DNA of 42,536 nt from an uncultured Pseudomonadota bacterium (GTDB lineage: Bacteria; Pseudomonadota; Gammaproteobacteria; Steroidobacterales; Steroidobacteraceae), in NCBI GenBank assembly GCA_902826635.1, contig CADEFQ010000028.1, positions 1 through 42,536 on the forward strand, read 5' to 3'. Numbering within the stretch: the first letter of the stretch is position 1; each line of letters starts with the position of its first letter. The translations under genes were made by a program, and so were the position numbers. Shown one piece after another: positions 8,569 through 16,930 of the stretch. The notes under the pieces are model-generated. The model worked only from the letters and a program-made list of their open reading frames with translations, did no database searches and had not been told where the DNA came from.

Positions 8569-10629
8569 GCGCGGCGCGATCGTGTACTGCAGCGTTGCGC
8601 GGAACGTGCGCGGCTCCACCGGATGGAAATGGATGTCCTCGACCGGCGCGGCTTCCCCGGGCAACTGTGACTCGTAGTAGTACGTGATGTCGTTGGCGCG
8701 CTCGTCGAAGGCGTTGTACATGCCGACCCCCAGCTTCCACCGCTCGCCGATGCGGCGACCCACGTTCAGGTTCACGAGCGTCGAGCTTGGCGCGCGCGCG
8801 CTGTCGTCTTCGAGGAGCGCCGCCGGGCCGAGATAGCGCAGGCGCGCGCCGGCGAACCAGCCCGTCGGCAGGTCGACGGCGATGCCGAGCGACGCAGCCG
8901 CCTCGACCGCACCGGGGATGCGATCGCCGACCGGGTCGTCATCGCGATAACGCGCCTGCGACCACGCGAAGTCGGCATCCACGATCAGCCAGTCGCGCGG
9001 CTTCGCGAACACGCCCAGCTCGAAGCCGCGGCGGCGGCTCGGACGCGTCGCTTCCGTCGTGCCGCCGTCGCCGATGAACAGCAGTTCGGACGCGAGATCG
9101 AGCCGCCACCACGACAGTGAGACCTGCATGCGCGGTATCAACGCCGTGCGCAAGCCGATTTCGCTGCCTCGGGCCTTCGCGAGGGGCGTGACGCGATCGA
9201 CCGGGGTCGTGCCGTCGGCGGGATCGACGCGGATCGCCGCGCCCCGCGCGTCGTTGCTGTGAAACCCGCCACCGGCCGCGAGGAAGAACTCCGTGTCGCG
9301 CCACGGCCCGAAGGCGATCGAGCCTTTCGGGCTCGCGAGCGTCTCGTGGCCGGAGCCGGAATTGGCCGCGAGATCGCTCGAGACATCGAAACCGAAGCGA
9401 TCGGCGCGCAGGCCGAATTCCGATCGCAACCACGGCGTCCACCGGGTCGACACCGCGGTCCACAGTCCCGTCAGCGTCTGGCGCACCTCGTCCTCGCGGA
9501 CGGTGGCGTAGCGGATGCGGTCGCGCGTCAGGTACAGCCCGACGGAGGAGATGTCGTCGCTGCGCAGGTCGAGACCGGCGCGCCAGTCCACGGCGACGCC
9601 GAGGTCGAACGACTGCTCCCATGTGAGGGCGCCGCCGAACACGCGTCGATCGTCGAACTGTTCGAACTGATCTCCCTCAGGCGCGAGCGCATAGGTGAAG
9701 TTGGAGAAAAGTTGCAGTTCATAGTCGAGCGCATACGCGGAGAAATCGAGGCTACCTGCGCCGAGCTTCCGAAATCCCTGCGTCGAGAGCGAATAGCGGT
9801 GCGAACTGCCGCCATTCGTCGGATCGACGAATCCGAAGCGATCGATCTGCCCCGAATCGACTCCGCGCAGCGGGATCTGGTCGCTCGCGGTCCATTCACC
9901 GTCATACCCCATCAGCGCGACGGCGAGGCCCGAGTCATCGGATGCGCGCGACCAGCGCGCCACGGCGTTGTACTTGCGCAGGTCCTGCGGGAGGAGCCAC
10001 GGGCCATCGGTGCGATCGTGCTCGAGGCCGGCGAGCAGCGTACCGCCGGCGAAATCGACGGAGCCGCCCGCGACGGCGCGTGCGTAGCCGTCTTCACCGC
10101 CCGAGAGTGTGAGAAATGCGTCGATCGAATCGCGATACGACATGTCGGCCGCGCCCGCCGCCGAGAAATTGCCGAGGTCCGCGTAATACGTTCCCTTGCG
10201 ATAGACGACGCGATCGACGAGCTCCGGGATCACGAAGTTCACGTCCATGTAGCCCTGGCCATGGCCGTGGCTCGGCATGTTGACCGGCATGCCGTCGACC
10301 CGCGTCGAAAAATCGGTGCCGTGATCGAGGTTGAAGCCGCGCAGGAAGTACTGGTTCGCCTTGCCGTCACCGGTGTGCTGCGTGACGATCAGCCCGGGGA
10401 CCACTTCCAGGAGCTCGCCGACGCGCAGCAGCGGGCGATTTTCGAGCTGCGCCGCGAGCACCGTGCCTTCGCTGGCCGCTCGCGGCGAGCCGGAGAGCGT
10501 GAGGCGCTGGGCGGTGACCACGACTTCGTCGATGTCGGCGCCGGTCAGGCCGCCGGACACGGCGATCGGGGAATGAGCGAAGGCCGCAAGGGCGGCGGCG
10601 ATGGCGGGACACTGAATCACGGGTTTCAT
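8560..10629 (-). CDS. TonB-dependent outer-membrane receptor
   Basis: A 689-aa outer-membrane beta-barrel receptor energised by TonB-ExbBD. Residues 1-25 are a signal peptide. A TonB-box-like EVVVTAQ occurs at about residues 35-41. The plug domain follows, with GDGKANQYFLRGFNLDHGTD and the His-rich MPSHGHGQGYMDVNFVIPEL. The rest alternates as amphipathic strands. The plug signature marks a distinct receptor group of unknown ligand. The last residues are RATLQYTIAPRSQ, so the usual terminal aromatic residue is not at the very end. There is no ligand-synthesis or periplasmic-binding gene next to it. It interrupts the radC-rpmB synteny. Confidence 0.93.
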   Translation of the reverse strand: MKPVIQCPAIAAALAAFAHSPIAVSGGLTGADIDEVVVTAQRLTLSGSPRAASEGTVLAAQLENRPLLRVGELLEVVPGLIVTQHTGDGKANQYFLRGFNLDHGTDFSTRVDGMPVNMPSHGHGQGYMDVNFVIPELVDRVVYRKGTYYADLGNFSAAGAADMSYRDSIDAFLTLSGGEDGYARAVAGGSVDFAGGTLLAGLEHDRTDGPWLLPQDLRKYNAVARWSRASDDSGLAVALMGYDGEWTASDQIPLRGVDSGQIDRFGFVDPTNGGSSHRYSLSTQGFRKLGAGSLDFSAYALDYELQLFSNFTYALAPEGDQFEQFDDRRVFGGALTWEQSFDLGVAVDWRAGLDLRSDDISSVGLYLTRDRIRYATVREDEVRQTLTGLWTAVSTRWTPWLRSEFGLRADRFGFDVSSDLAANSGSGHETLASPKGSIAFGPWRDTEFFLAAGGGFHSNDARGAAIRVDPADGTTPVDRVTPLAKARGSEIGLRTALIPRMQVSLSWWRLDLASELLFIGDGGTTEATRPSRRRGFELGVFAKPRDWLIVDADFAWSQARYRDDDPVGDRIPGAVEAAASLGIAVDLPTGWFAGARLRYLGPAALLEDDSARAPSSTLVNLNVGRRIGERWKLGVGMYNAFDERANDITYYYESQLPGEAAPVEDIHFHPVEPRTFRATLQYTIAPRSQ

Positions 10630-10804
10630 GGCGCGGCGGATGGTGCGTTGCAGTCGTGGGGTCGGGTATCCGTGGCATTACTCGGGATCGGGGGGTCTGG
10701 ATGCACCGACACCGCCCTGAGGACAGCTGTCGCCAAGTCCCGACATTGGTGAGCGGCGCGGCGCGCGTTAAGGTGGTCGTTCGCATTGCTTATCGGAGGC
10801 TTCA

Positions 10805-11308
10805 ATGGCCCTTTGGAAAGACACGATCGCTGCCCCACCGGGCGCCAGCCCGGCCCCCGCCCGTGAGCCGGAGCGCACCAACGTCGCACCGCTCAACCCC
10901 AATGTGGAGACACCCAGGCGTCCCAAGGAACGCACCGAAATGAAGGAATCCGTGATCGCGAACGGCCTCAACATCGAGGGAAAGATCGAGGGCGCCGGCA
11001 ATGTGCGCATTGGCGGGCGCTTCAAGGGCGACGTCCACATCGACGGCGACCTGACGATCGAAGCCGGTGCGCATCTCACCGGCCAGGTCCGCGCGAACCT
11101 CGTCGTGGTGGCAGGCGAACTGCAAGGCAACGTCGAATCGGCGCGCCGCGTCGAACTCGCCGAAACCGCCGTCATGAGCGGCGACGTCAAGGCGGGCGCA
11201 CTCACCGTTGCGGCCGGCTCGCGCATGCGTGGCCAGGTCGAGTTCGGCTGGGAAGAGAAGCTCGGCAAGGGCCACAACGAAACGCGGGGCCTCGGCAGCA
11301 GCACATGA
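10805..11308 (+). CDS. Bactofilin family cytoskeletal protein
   Basis: A 167-aa polymer-forming bactofilin (DUF583). Bactofilins are short beta-helices that assemble without nucleotides into filaments that organise cell-wall enzymes and shape. The N-terminal ~50 residues are Pro- and Ala-rich and disordered. Residues about 52-150 hold the beta-helix with repeated Gly and hydrophobic spacing (IEGKIEGAGNVRIGGRFKG, then DVHIDGDLTIEAGAHLTG). A Shine-Dalgarno GGAGG lies at 10795-10799. The stop overlaps the zinc-ribbon gene as ATGA, so the two are coupled and may act together. Confidence 0.92.
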   Translation: MALWKDTIAAPPGASPAPAREPERTNVAPLNPNVETPRRPKERTEMKESVIANGLNIEGKIEGAGNVRIGGRFKGDVHIDGDLTIEAGAHLTGQVRANLVVVAGELQGNVESARRVELAETAVMSGDVKAGALTVAAGSRMRGQVEFGWEEKLGKGHNETRGLGSST

Positions 11309-11682
11309 GCGAGCGTCCGCCGCTCGCCACGCGCGTCGCGCAGACGGCGCGGACGCGGCTGTGTCCGCATTGCAAGGCGACGATCCTCGAGAGCGCGAAC
11401 GTCTGTCCGGGTTGCCGGCACCACCTCAAGTTCGACCCCGCCGCGGCGCAGCGTCAGTCCGAGACCCGGACGGCGCTGCGCATCGAGGGGTCGATCCAGG
11501 GGCCGAGCCCCGCCGAGCCGTGCGAGTACTGCGTGGTCATCGCGATTCGCGATGACCACGGCCGGGAAGTAGGCCGCCATGTCGTCGGGGTCGGCGCGAT
11601 GCGGCCGGGCGAGCGACGCAGCTTCACCCTGTCGGTGGATGTCGTACCCCCTCCGGGACCGAAGCCGCTGAAGCGGGAGTGA
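11305..11682 (+). CDS. Zinc-ribbon protein of unknown function
   Basis: A 125-aa protein. A four-Cys zinc ribbon is visible near the N-terminus: CPHC at residues 20-23 and CPGC at 34-37. A beta-rich domain follows (TALRIEGSIQG, then VVIAIRDDHGREVGRHVVGV), ending in a Lys/Pro tail. No enzyme motif is visible. It is translationally coupled to the bactofilin gene through an ATGA overlap, so an accessory or regulatory role for the bactofilin is a reasonable inference. The CEYC in the middle adds two more Cys that could bind metal or form a disulfide. Confidence 0.8.
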   Translation: MSERPPLATRVAQTARTRLCPHCKATILESANVCPGCRHHLKFDPAAAQRQSETRTALRIEGSIQGPSPAEPCEYCVVIAIRDDHGREVGRHVVGVGAMRPGERRSFTLSVDVVPPPGPKPLKRE

Positions 11683-11691
11683 CGCCCGAAG

Positions 11692-11720
11692 TTGCCCCGC
11701 CCGCGCCGGACTGGTATAAA
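11692..11720 (+). promoter_or_regulatory. Probable sigma-70 promoter for rpmB-rpmG-mutM
   Basis: A -35 element TTGCCC (11692-11697) is followed after exactly 17 bp by a -10 element TATAAA (11715-11720). Transcription would begin near 11727, leaving a leader of about 60 nt before rpmB. It starts 10 bp past the stop of the zinc-ribbon gene, so the ribosomal-protein genes probably have their own promoter rather than only read-through from bactofilin. Confidence 0.65.
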
Positions 11721-11787
11721 GCCCGTCCTTTTCCCGGGGTGCAATCCCGCGGAATGCTTCCAAGTAACTGAATTTCGAGGGCTTACC

Positions 11788-12024
11788 ATGTCCCGCGTCT
11801 GCGAAGTCACCGGCAAGCGCCCGGCTGTCGGCAATCGCGTCTCGCACGCCAACAACAAGAAGCGTCGCCGCTTCCTGCCGAACCTGCACGCCCAGCGCTT
11901 CTGGCTGGAAGAGGAAAAGCGCTGGATCAGCCTGCGCGTATCGACCCGCGGCCTGCGTACGATCGAGAAGAACGGCATCGACGCCGTCGTCGCCGATCTG
12001 CGCGGGAAGGGCGTGAAGGTCTGA
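11788..12024 (+). CDS. rpmB: 50S ribosomal protein L28
   Basis: A 78-aa ribosomal protein with the same length and start as E. coli L28: [20 protein letters not shown], then [13 protein letters not shown], then a C-terminal [16 protein letters not shown]. It has no zinc-ribbon Cys quartet (a single Cys at residue 5). An in-frame upstream extension runs into the leader and is not used. It is followed by rpmG after 13 bp, the usual L28-L33 pair. Confidence 0.98.
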   Translation: MSRVCEVTGKRPAVGNRVSHANNKKRRRFLPNLHAQRFWLEEEKRWISLRVSTRGLRTIEKNGIDAVVADLRGKGVKV

Positions 12025-12037
12025 GGGGCACACTGCC

Positions 12038-12193
12038 ATGCGTGAAAAAATCAAGCTGCTCTCCTCCGCCGGCACCGGCCATTTCTACGTGACGATGAAG
12101 AACAAGCGTCTTCATCCCGAAAAGCTCGAGACGAAGAAATACGATCCGCGCGTGCGCAAGCACGTCGCGTATAAAGAGACCAAGATCAAGTAG
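12038..12193 (+). CDS. rpmG: 50S ribosomal protein L33
   Basis: A 51-aa basic protein: [19 protein letters not shown], then [21 protein letters not shown], ending in KETKIK. It matches E. coli L33 but lacks the first four residues of that protein. No Cys residues are present, so this is the zinc-independent (C-minus) form. It sits between rpmB and mutM as in E. coli, and mutM begins 32 bp further on. Confidence 0.97.
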   Translation: MREKIKLLSSAGTGHFYVTMKNKRLHPEKLETKKYDPRVRKHVAYKETKIK

Positions 12194-12225
12194 GGCGAGT
12201 GGCGCCGCCAGGCCGGCGGACGCAC

Positions 12226-13041
12226 ATGCCCGAACTCCCCGAAGTCGAAACGACCCGGCGCGGGATCGAACCCCACGTCGTCGGCCGTCGCATTCGCGTG
12301 CTCGCCGTGCACGAGCCGCGGTTGCGCTGGCGCGTCGACGCGAGCCTGCCGGCGGTAGTGGCGGGCCAGAAGGTGCTTGCGGCCGGTCGACGCGCGAAAT
12401 ACCTGCTGCTCGCGCTCGAGCGCGGCACGATCCTGCTGCACCTCGGCATGTCGGGGAGCCTGCGCGTGCTGCCCGGCGAAACGCCGCGGGGCAAACACGA
12501 CCATTTCGACCTGGTGCTCGATTCGGGCCAGACGTTGCGATTCAACGATCCGCGCCGTTTCGGCAGCCTGATGTACACGGCCGGTGATCCGGCGGCGCAT
12601 CCGCTGCTCGCTCCTCTTGCGCCGGAGCCGCTCTCGGCCGCATTCGACGACGCCTACCTGTGGCGCGTGACCCGCGGGCGGCGCGTCACGGTGAAGCAGC
12701 TGATCATGAATGCGCGCCTCGTCGTCGGCGTCGGCAACATCTACGCGAGCGAGGCGCTCTTTCGCGCGCGCATCCGCCCCGAGCGTGCCGCGCGGCGCGT
12801 GACCGAGCGCGAGGCCGCGCGCCTCGTGCGCGCGATTCGCTCCGTGCTCGCGAACGCCGTGAAGGCCGGCGGCACGACGCTGCGCGACTATGTCGGCGCC
12901 GACGGCGCGCCCGGGTACTTCGGGCAGAAACTCTACGTTTACGGTCGTGCCGGCCAGCCCTGCCGGGCGTGCCGCACTCCGATCCGGCGCCGCGTGCAGG
13001 GCCAGCGAGCGACCTATTGGTGTCCGCAATGTCAAAAATGA
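12226..13041 (+). CDS. mutM: Formamidopyrimidine-DNA glycosylase (Fpg/MutM)
   Basis: A 271-aa bifunctional glycosylase/AP lyase that removes 8-oxoguanine and formamidopyrimidines. After removal of Met, Pro2 is the nucleophile and Glu3 the general acid in MPELPEVET. Other family marks are the loop Lys near AAGRRAKYLL, NDPRRFG, and the helix-two-turn-helix VGVGNIYASEALF. A C-terminal zinc finger has CRAC and CPQC. The ATG at 12226 is required to place Pro at position 2; the longer frame adds nine residues and would be inactive. The gene is followed by a second DNA glycosylase that overlaps its stop. Confidence 0.97.
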   Translation: MPELPEVETTRRGIEPHVVGRRIRVLAVHEPRLRWRVDASLPAVVAGQKVLAAGRRAKYLLLALERGTILLHLGMSGSLRVLPGETPRGKHDHFDLVLDSGQTLRFNDPRRFGSLMYTAGDPAAHPLLAPLAPEPLSAAFDDAYLWRVTRGRRVTVKQLIMNARLVVGVGNIYASEALFRARIRPERAARRVTEREAARLVRAIRSVLANAVKAGGTTLRDYVGADGAPGYFGQKLYVYGRAGQPCRACRTPIRRRVQGQRATYWCPQCQK

Positions 13042-13832
13042 TCCGGCATTTCACTGCTCTCGATCCCGTGATGGCCGCCTTGATCCGCGCCGCGGGCCCC
13101 TATCGACTCACGGTACAGTCGGCGCACTCGCCGTTCGAATCGCTGGCGCGTGCGATTACGCACCAGCAGCTGAACGGTGTCGCCGCGAACCGGATCCTCA
13201 CGCGCTTCATTGCGCTGTTCGGCGACGGCGCCTTTCCGGAGCCAGCCGCGGTGATCGCGCGACCGGATCACGAACTGCGCGCCGTGGGCCTTTCGTTTGC
13301 GAAGATCGCGAGCCTGAAAGACCTTGCGGCCAAGGCTGCCGGCGGCACCGTACCGGACAGCGCCACGCTCGCCACCCTCGACGATGTCGAAATCATCGAG
13401 CGGCTCACGCAGGTGCGCGGCATCGGTCGCTGGACCGTCGAGATGCTGCTGATGTTCCAGCTCGGCCGCGCCGACGTACTGCCGGTCGATGACTTCGGCG
13501 TGCGCAACGGCTTTCGTCTCGCGTACGCGCTGCGCGGCATGCCGACGCCGCGCGCGCTCGCCGCCTTCGGCGAGCGCTGGGCGCCGCATCGCACGGCGGC
13601 GGCGTGGTACCTGTGGCGGGCAGTGGATCTCTCGCGCGAGGGCAAGCTGCCGGCGCCGCTCGAGAAGCCGCGCGGCGTGAAGATCGTCAAGCGCAAGGCC
13701 GCGCCGGCGAAGACGCCCGTCAGGAAGGTCGCCGCGCGTCGCGTTGGTACGAAATCCGCAGCAGCAGCTGGTCCTCGTCGGGCTCCATCGCCTCGGGCCG
13801 CGCGAGCCCGTCGAGGTCGTAGCAAACGGTGA
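13038..13832 (+). CDS. DNA-3-methyladenine glycosylase II-like (HhH-GPD) with basic C-terminal tail
   Basis: A base-excision enzyme of the HhH-GPD superfamily, AlkA/MAG type, that removes alkylated purines. Visible marks are the N-terminal FESLARAITHQQLNGVAA helices, the hairpin LTQVRGIGRWTVEMLLMF, and the catalytic region VLPVDDFGVRNGF, where the second Asp is expected to be catalytic. The core ends near KLPAPLEKP. The last ~50 residues are Lys/Arg/Ala-rich, and the last 113 bp run antisense into the neighbouring TIGR03067 gene. The start at 13038 gives the common ATGA overlap with mutM; ATG 13029 is the alternative. The function is well supported, but the authenticity of the tail is not. 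Confidence 0.88.
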   Translation: MIRHFTALDPVMAALIRAAGPYRLTVQSAHSPFESLARAITHQQLNGVAANRILTRFIALFGDGAFPEPAAVIARPDHELRAVGLSFAKIASLKDLAAKAAGGTVPDSATLATLDDVEIIERLTQVRGIGRWTVEMLLMFQLGRADVLPVDDFGVRNGFRLAYALRGMPTPRALAAFGERWAPHRTAAAWYLWRAVDLSREGKLPAPLEKPRGVKIVKRKAAPAKTPVRKVAARRVGTKSAAAAGPRRAPSPRAARARRGRSKR

Positions 13833-14121
13833 GCAGGTCGCCGGCGAGCTCGATGATCGCCTCGAGCTTGCGGCCCGCGTAGGGGCCGTCGACACCGACC
13901 AGGTCCATCACGAGCGGCCGCACGTCCGCGTCGATGCTGTAGCCGCCGCTGTCGACCACTTCCCCGCTGCGGTCACGGATCTCATAGCGCCCGGCGTGAA
14001 GGTCGAGGCGGGCGACGCGCAGTTCTTCGATCGGCAGTTCCCTGTCCGACACGAAAGCGGCCACCGGCAGCCAGCTGCCCTCGAGCCCGCGCTCGATCGC
14101 CTCAGTAGACTTGTCCTTCAC
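13720..14121 (-). CDS. TIGR03067-like domain protein
   Basis: A soluble ~133-aa protein with the pattern LEGSWLPVAAFVSDRELP, then GRYEIRDRSGEVVDSGGYSID, then ELAGDLLTVCYDLDG and EDQLLLRISYQRD. I associate this with the TIGR03067 family, best known from planctomycetes and of unknown function, with a lipocalin-like beta pattern. The start is uncertain: in-frame GTGs lie at 14121, 14127 and 14130, and an ATG at 14166 would overlap ggt by 65 bp. It follows ggt with a short overlap. Its 3' end overlaps the convergent glycosylase gene by 113 bp. No signal peptide is seen for the short forms. Confidence 0.72.
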   Translation of the reverse strand: MKDKSTEAIERGLEGSWLPVAAFVSDRELPIEELRVARLDLHAGRYEIRDRSGEVVDSGGYSIDADVRPLVMDLVGVDGPYAGRKLEAIIELAGDLLTVCYDLDGLARPEAMEPDEDQLLLRISYQRDARRPS

Positions 14122-15799
14122 CTTCACCACGCGGATCCGATGCGGCCTCCACGCGACCGCTCGCATAGTCCCAGGTGACCACCTGCATGTTGCCCCAGCG
14201 ACGGTTCGATTCGCGCAGCTGGTAGCCGCGTTTCGTGAGCGCGTCGACCTCGCCCGGGCTCAGCGCGCCGGCCTCGTACTGCAGGACATCCGGCAGGTAC
14301 TGGTGATGGATGCGCGGCGCGGCCACGATCTGCGCGGCGCCCTTGCCATCGAGGAAATCGAGCGTCGCGAGCAACACCATGCCCGTGATGTAGCTGCCGC
14401 CGGGGCTGCCGACGATCATCAGGCCGCGATCGCTTTCGACGAAAGTGGGCGTCGACGACGAGAGCATGCGCTTGCCGGGTGCAATTTCGTTCGCGGCGTT
14501 ACCGACGAGATTGAAGCCGTTCGGCACCCCGGCCTTCGATGAAAAATCGTCCATCTCGTTGTTGAGGAAGAGGCCCGTGCCCGGAACCACGAGTCCCGAG
14601 CCGAAGAGAAAATTGAGCGTGATCGTGCAGGCGACGCGGTTGCCTTCTGAATCGAGGATCGAGAAATGGGTGGTCTGCGTGCCCTGCGGCGGCGGCATGA
14701 CGCCCGGCAGGTCGGCGCTCGGCATCGCACGATCGAGTCGCAGGGACGCTCGCAGTCCGGCTGCATAGTAAGGGTGGATCAGTTCCGCGACCGGCATGCT
14801 GACAAAATCCGGATCGCCGAGCCACACCGCGCGATCGCGATGCGCGCGACGCAGCGACGCGATGATCAGGTGCTTCCGCGTCGCGGAGTCGAGCTGCGCG
14901 AGATCGTAGCCCGAGAGTACATTGAGCGCTTCGACGAGCACGATCCCGCCCGAGGCGGGCGGTGACGCCGACACGATGCGCGCGCCCCGATACTCACCGA
15001 CGATCGGCGCCCGCTCAACGACGCGGTACGCCGCGAGGTCCGCGGCGGTCCAGATGCCGCCAAGCCTGCGCACGCCGGCGACGAGCTTGCGCGACACCCC
15101 GCCTTCGTAGAAATCACGCATGCCGTGCTTCGCGAGCGCCTCGAGCGTGCGCGCGAGATCGCGCTGGCGGATGATCGTGCCGAGTGCGGGCGTAGCGCCG
15201 TTGCGCAGCCACACCTGCGCGACTTCCTTCTGCTTCGCGAAGATCGCGCGCTTGCGCTCGATGTTCGCCGCGAGCCGCGTGTAGACCGGAAAGCCCTCGC
15301 GCGCGAGGCGGATCGCGGGCGCCAGGCTCACCGCGAGCGGCAGCCGGCCGTACTCCGCAACGAGATGCGCCATGCCCGCCGGCTCGCCGGCGATGCCCGC
15401 GGCGAGCGCGGAGTTCAACGACAGGCCCGGCACCGGATTGCCGTCGGGGCCGAGGAACATGTCGCGCGAGGCGCCGCCGGGCGCTTTTTCGCGCGCATCG
15501 ACCATCACGTCGCGACCGTCGCTCGCACGGTGCAGCAGGTAGAAGCCGCCGCCGGCGAGCCCGGAGCTGGTCGGCTCGACCACTGCGAGCGCCGCGGACA
15601 CCGCCACCGCGGCGTCGAACGCGTTACCGCCCTGGGCGAGGATCTCGTGGCCGGCCTCGGTCGCGAGCACATGCGCGCTCGAGATCGCCGCTTTGCCCGG
15701 CGCGCGTTCGGCGGCCGCGAGCGGCGCCGCGACCAGCGCGGCCAGCACGAAGGCCGCGGCGAGCCGGCGCATCGGGGCTTGCGTCGTGTTCCCCATCAT
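14102..15799 (-). CDS. ggt: Gamma-glutamyltransferase precursor
   Basis: A 565-aa periplasmic enzyme that cleaves gamma-glutamyl bonds of glutathione and transfers the glutamyl group. A signal peptide covers residues 1-30. The family motif [13 protein letters not shown] is at 78-90. Autoprocessing is expected before Thr376 in [12 protein letters not shown], giving large and small subunits, with Thr376 as the new N-terminal nucleophile. LSSSTPT and the oxyanion loop GSPGGSYI (464-471) are present. The start ATG overlaps the coaD stop as ATGA. Localisation and reaction follow from the family; the pairing with coaD is unusual. Confidence 0.95.
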   Translation of the reverse strand: MMGNTTQAPMRRLAAAFVLAALVAAPLAAAERAPGKAAISSAHVLATEAGHEILAQGGNAFDAAVAVSAALAVVEPTSSGLAGGGFYLLHRASDGRDVMVDAREKAPGGASRDMFLGPDGNPVPGLSLNSALAAGIAGEPAGMAHLVAEYGRLPLAVSLAPAIRLAREGFPVYTRLAANIERKRAIFAKQKEVAQVWLRNGATPALGTIIRQRDLARTLEALAKHGMRDFYEGGVSRKLVAGVRRLGGIWTAADLAAYRVVERAPIVGEYRGARIVSASPPASGGIVLVEALNVLSGYDLAQLDSATRKHLIIASLRRAHRDRAVWLGDPDFVSMPVAELIHPYYAAGLRASLRLDRAMPSADLPGVMPPPQGTQTTHFSILDSEGNRVACTITLNFLFGSGLVVPGTGLFLNNEMDDFSSKAGVPNGFNLVGNAANEIAPGKRMLSSSTPTFVESDRGLMIVGSPGGSYITGMVLLATLDFLDGKGAAQIVAAPRIHHQYLPDVLQYEAGALSPGEVDALTKRGYQLRESNRRWGNMQVVTWDYASGRVEAASDPRGEGEGQVY

Positions 15800-16281
15800 G
15801 GCGCGCGCCGGTGCTTGCGCAGTTCCGCGGCGACCACCGGGTGCACGAATTCCTTCACGTCGCCGCCGAGCACCGCGATCTCCCGCACGAGCGTCGAGGA
15901 GATGAACGTGAACTGCTCCTTCGGCGTCATGAAGACGGTTTCGATGTCGTGCGACAGGTGGCGGGTCATGTTCGCAAGCTGGAACTCGAACTCGAAATCC
16001 GACACGGCGCGCAAACCCCGCACGATCACGGACAGCTGGTGCTCGCGTGCAAAATCCACGGTGAGGCCCGAATACCCCATCACCTCGACTTGCGGCACAT
16101 CGGCGAGCACCGCGCGCGCGAGCTCGACGCGCTTTTCCACGGAGAACATCGGCGTCTTGTTCGGGTTGGCCGCAATCGCGACCACGACGCGCGAAAAGAT
16201 GCTCGCGGCGCGGCGCACGAGATCGTGATGGCCGTTGGTGATCGGATCAAATGTGCCGGGATAAACGGCGTGCCGCTTCAT
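15796..16281 (-). CDS. coaD: Phosphopantetheine adenylyltransferase
   Basis: A 161-aa hexameric enzyme that transfers AMP from ATP to 4'-phosphopantetheine to form dephospho-CoA. The nucleotidyltransferase motif is [15 protein letters not shown] at residues 6-20. The C-terminal signature [10 protein letters not shown] completes the active site. The length matches E. coli CoaD (159 aa). The ATG at 16281 overlaps the rsmD stop as ATGA, and its own stop overlaps ggt, so rsmD-coaD-ggt form one tightly packed operon. With coaBC at 6.6-7.8 kb, the window holds three CoA-synthesis activities. Confidence 0.97.
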   Translation of the reverse strand: MKRHAVYPGTFDPITNGHHDLVRRAASIFSRVVVAIAANPNKTPMFSVEKRVELARAVLADVPQVEVMGYSGLTVDFAREHQLSVIVRGLRAVSDFEFEFQLANMTRHLSHDIETVFMTPKEQFTFISSTLVREIAVLGGDVKEFVHPVVAAELRKHRRAP

Positions 16282-16868
16282 GCTTCCGGTACTCCCCTCG
16301 CTGTTGTGGCCAGATGATACCCGACGTCGCCCGCGCGCCCGGATTTGGCGAGCCGCCACGCAGCCGGCAGCTCCGGCAACGCCTCGCGGGCGGGAAGCTC
16401 GAGGTAGGCGAGCGCCGCGTCCGTGAGCCAGCCGCCGGCGTCGAGGGCCGCGGCCGCGCGCGCAATCAACGTGCTGTCGAAAGGCGGATCGAGGAACACG
16501 AGATCATACGGGCGCGCTGGCGTGGCCAGGAACCGCAGGGCCTCCGCGCACTCGACGACACCGTGCCTCGCGCCGAACTGCGTGAGTACCTCGCCAAGAC
16601 CGCGCGCCGCGCCGGCATCGTGCTCGACGAACGTGACGTGCGCGGCGCCGCGCGAAAGCGCCTCGAGGCCGAGCGCACCGCTGCCCGCAAACAGATCGAG
16701 GACGCGCGCGCCGACGACGCGCCCCATCAACCAGTTGAAGAGCGTCTCCCGCACGCGATCGGGCGTTGGGCGGATGGTGCTCTCCCCGGGAAAACGAAAG
16801 CGCCGGCCGCGCCATTCGCCGCCGATGATGCGCAATTGCCCTGCCGGTCGTCTGCTATTGCTGGCCAC
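16278..16868 (-). CDS. rsmD: 16S rRNA (guanine966-N2)-methyltransferase
   Basis: A 196-aa SAM-dependent enzyme that methylates G966 of 16S rRNA. The N-terminus [18 protein letters not shown] is characteristic, followed by [15 protein letters not shown], the SAM motif [20 protein letters not shown] and the catalytic [10 protein letters not shown]. The GTG at 16868 is the closest start upstream of the conserved region; a longer frame runs under the divergent lipase gene. It is separated from ftsY by an inserted lipase gene and has opposite orientation, unlike E. coli, where rsmD precedes ftsYEX. Confidence 0.93.
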   Translation of the reverse strand: MASNSRRPAGQLRIIGGEWRGRRFRFPGESTIRPTPDRVRETLFNWLMGRVVGARVLDLFAGSGALGLEALSRGAAHVTFVEHDAGAARGLGEVLTQFGARHGVVECAEALRFLATPARPYDLVFLDPPFDSTLIARAAAALDAGGWLTDAALAYLELPAREALPELPAAWRLAKSGRAGDVGYHLATTARGVPEA

Positions 16869-16930
16869 GATGCCGAAAGCGTAACCTAGCTCGGCTGCAC
16901 GAGAAGCTCGAGATTTCAGAGGGGAACTCC

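Noticed and set aside
9259-10752. 497-codon plus-strand frame
   Set aside because: Antisense to the TonB receptor, whose plug and barrel sequence is convincing.
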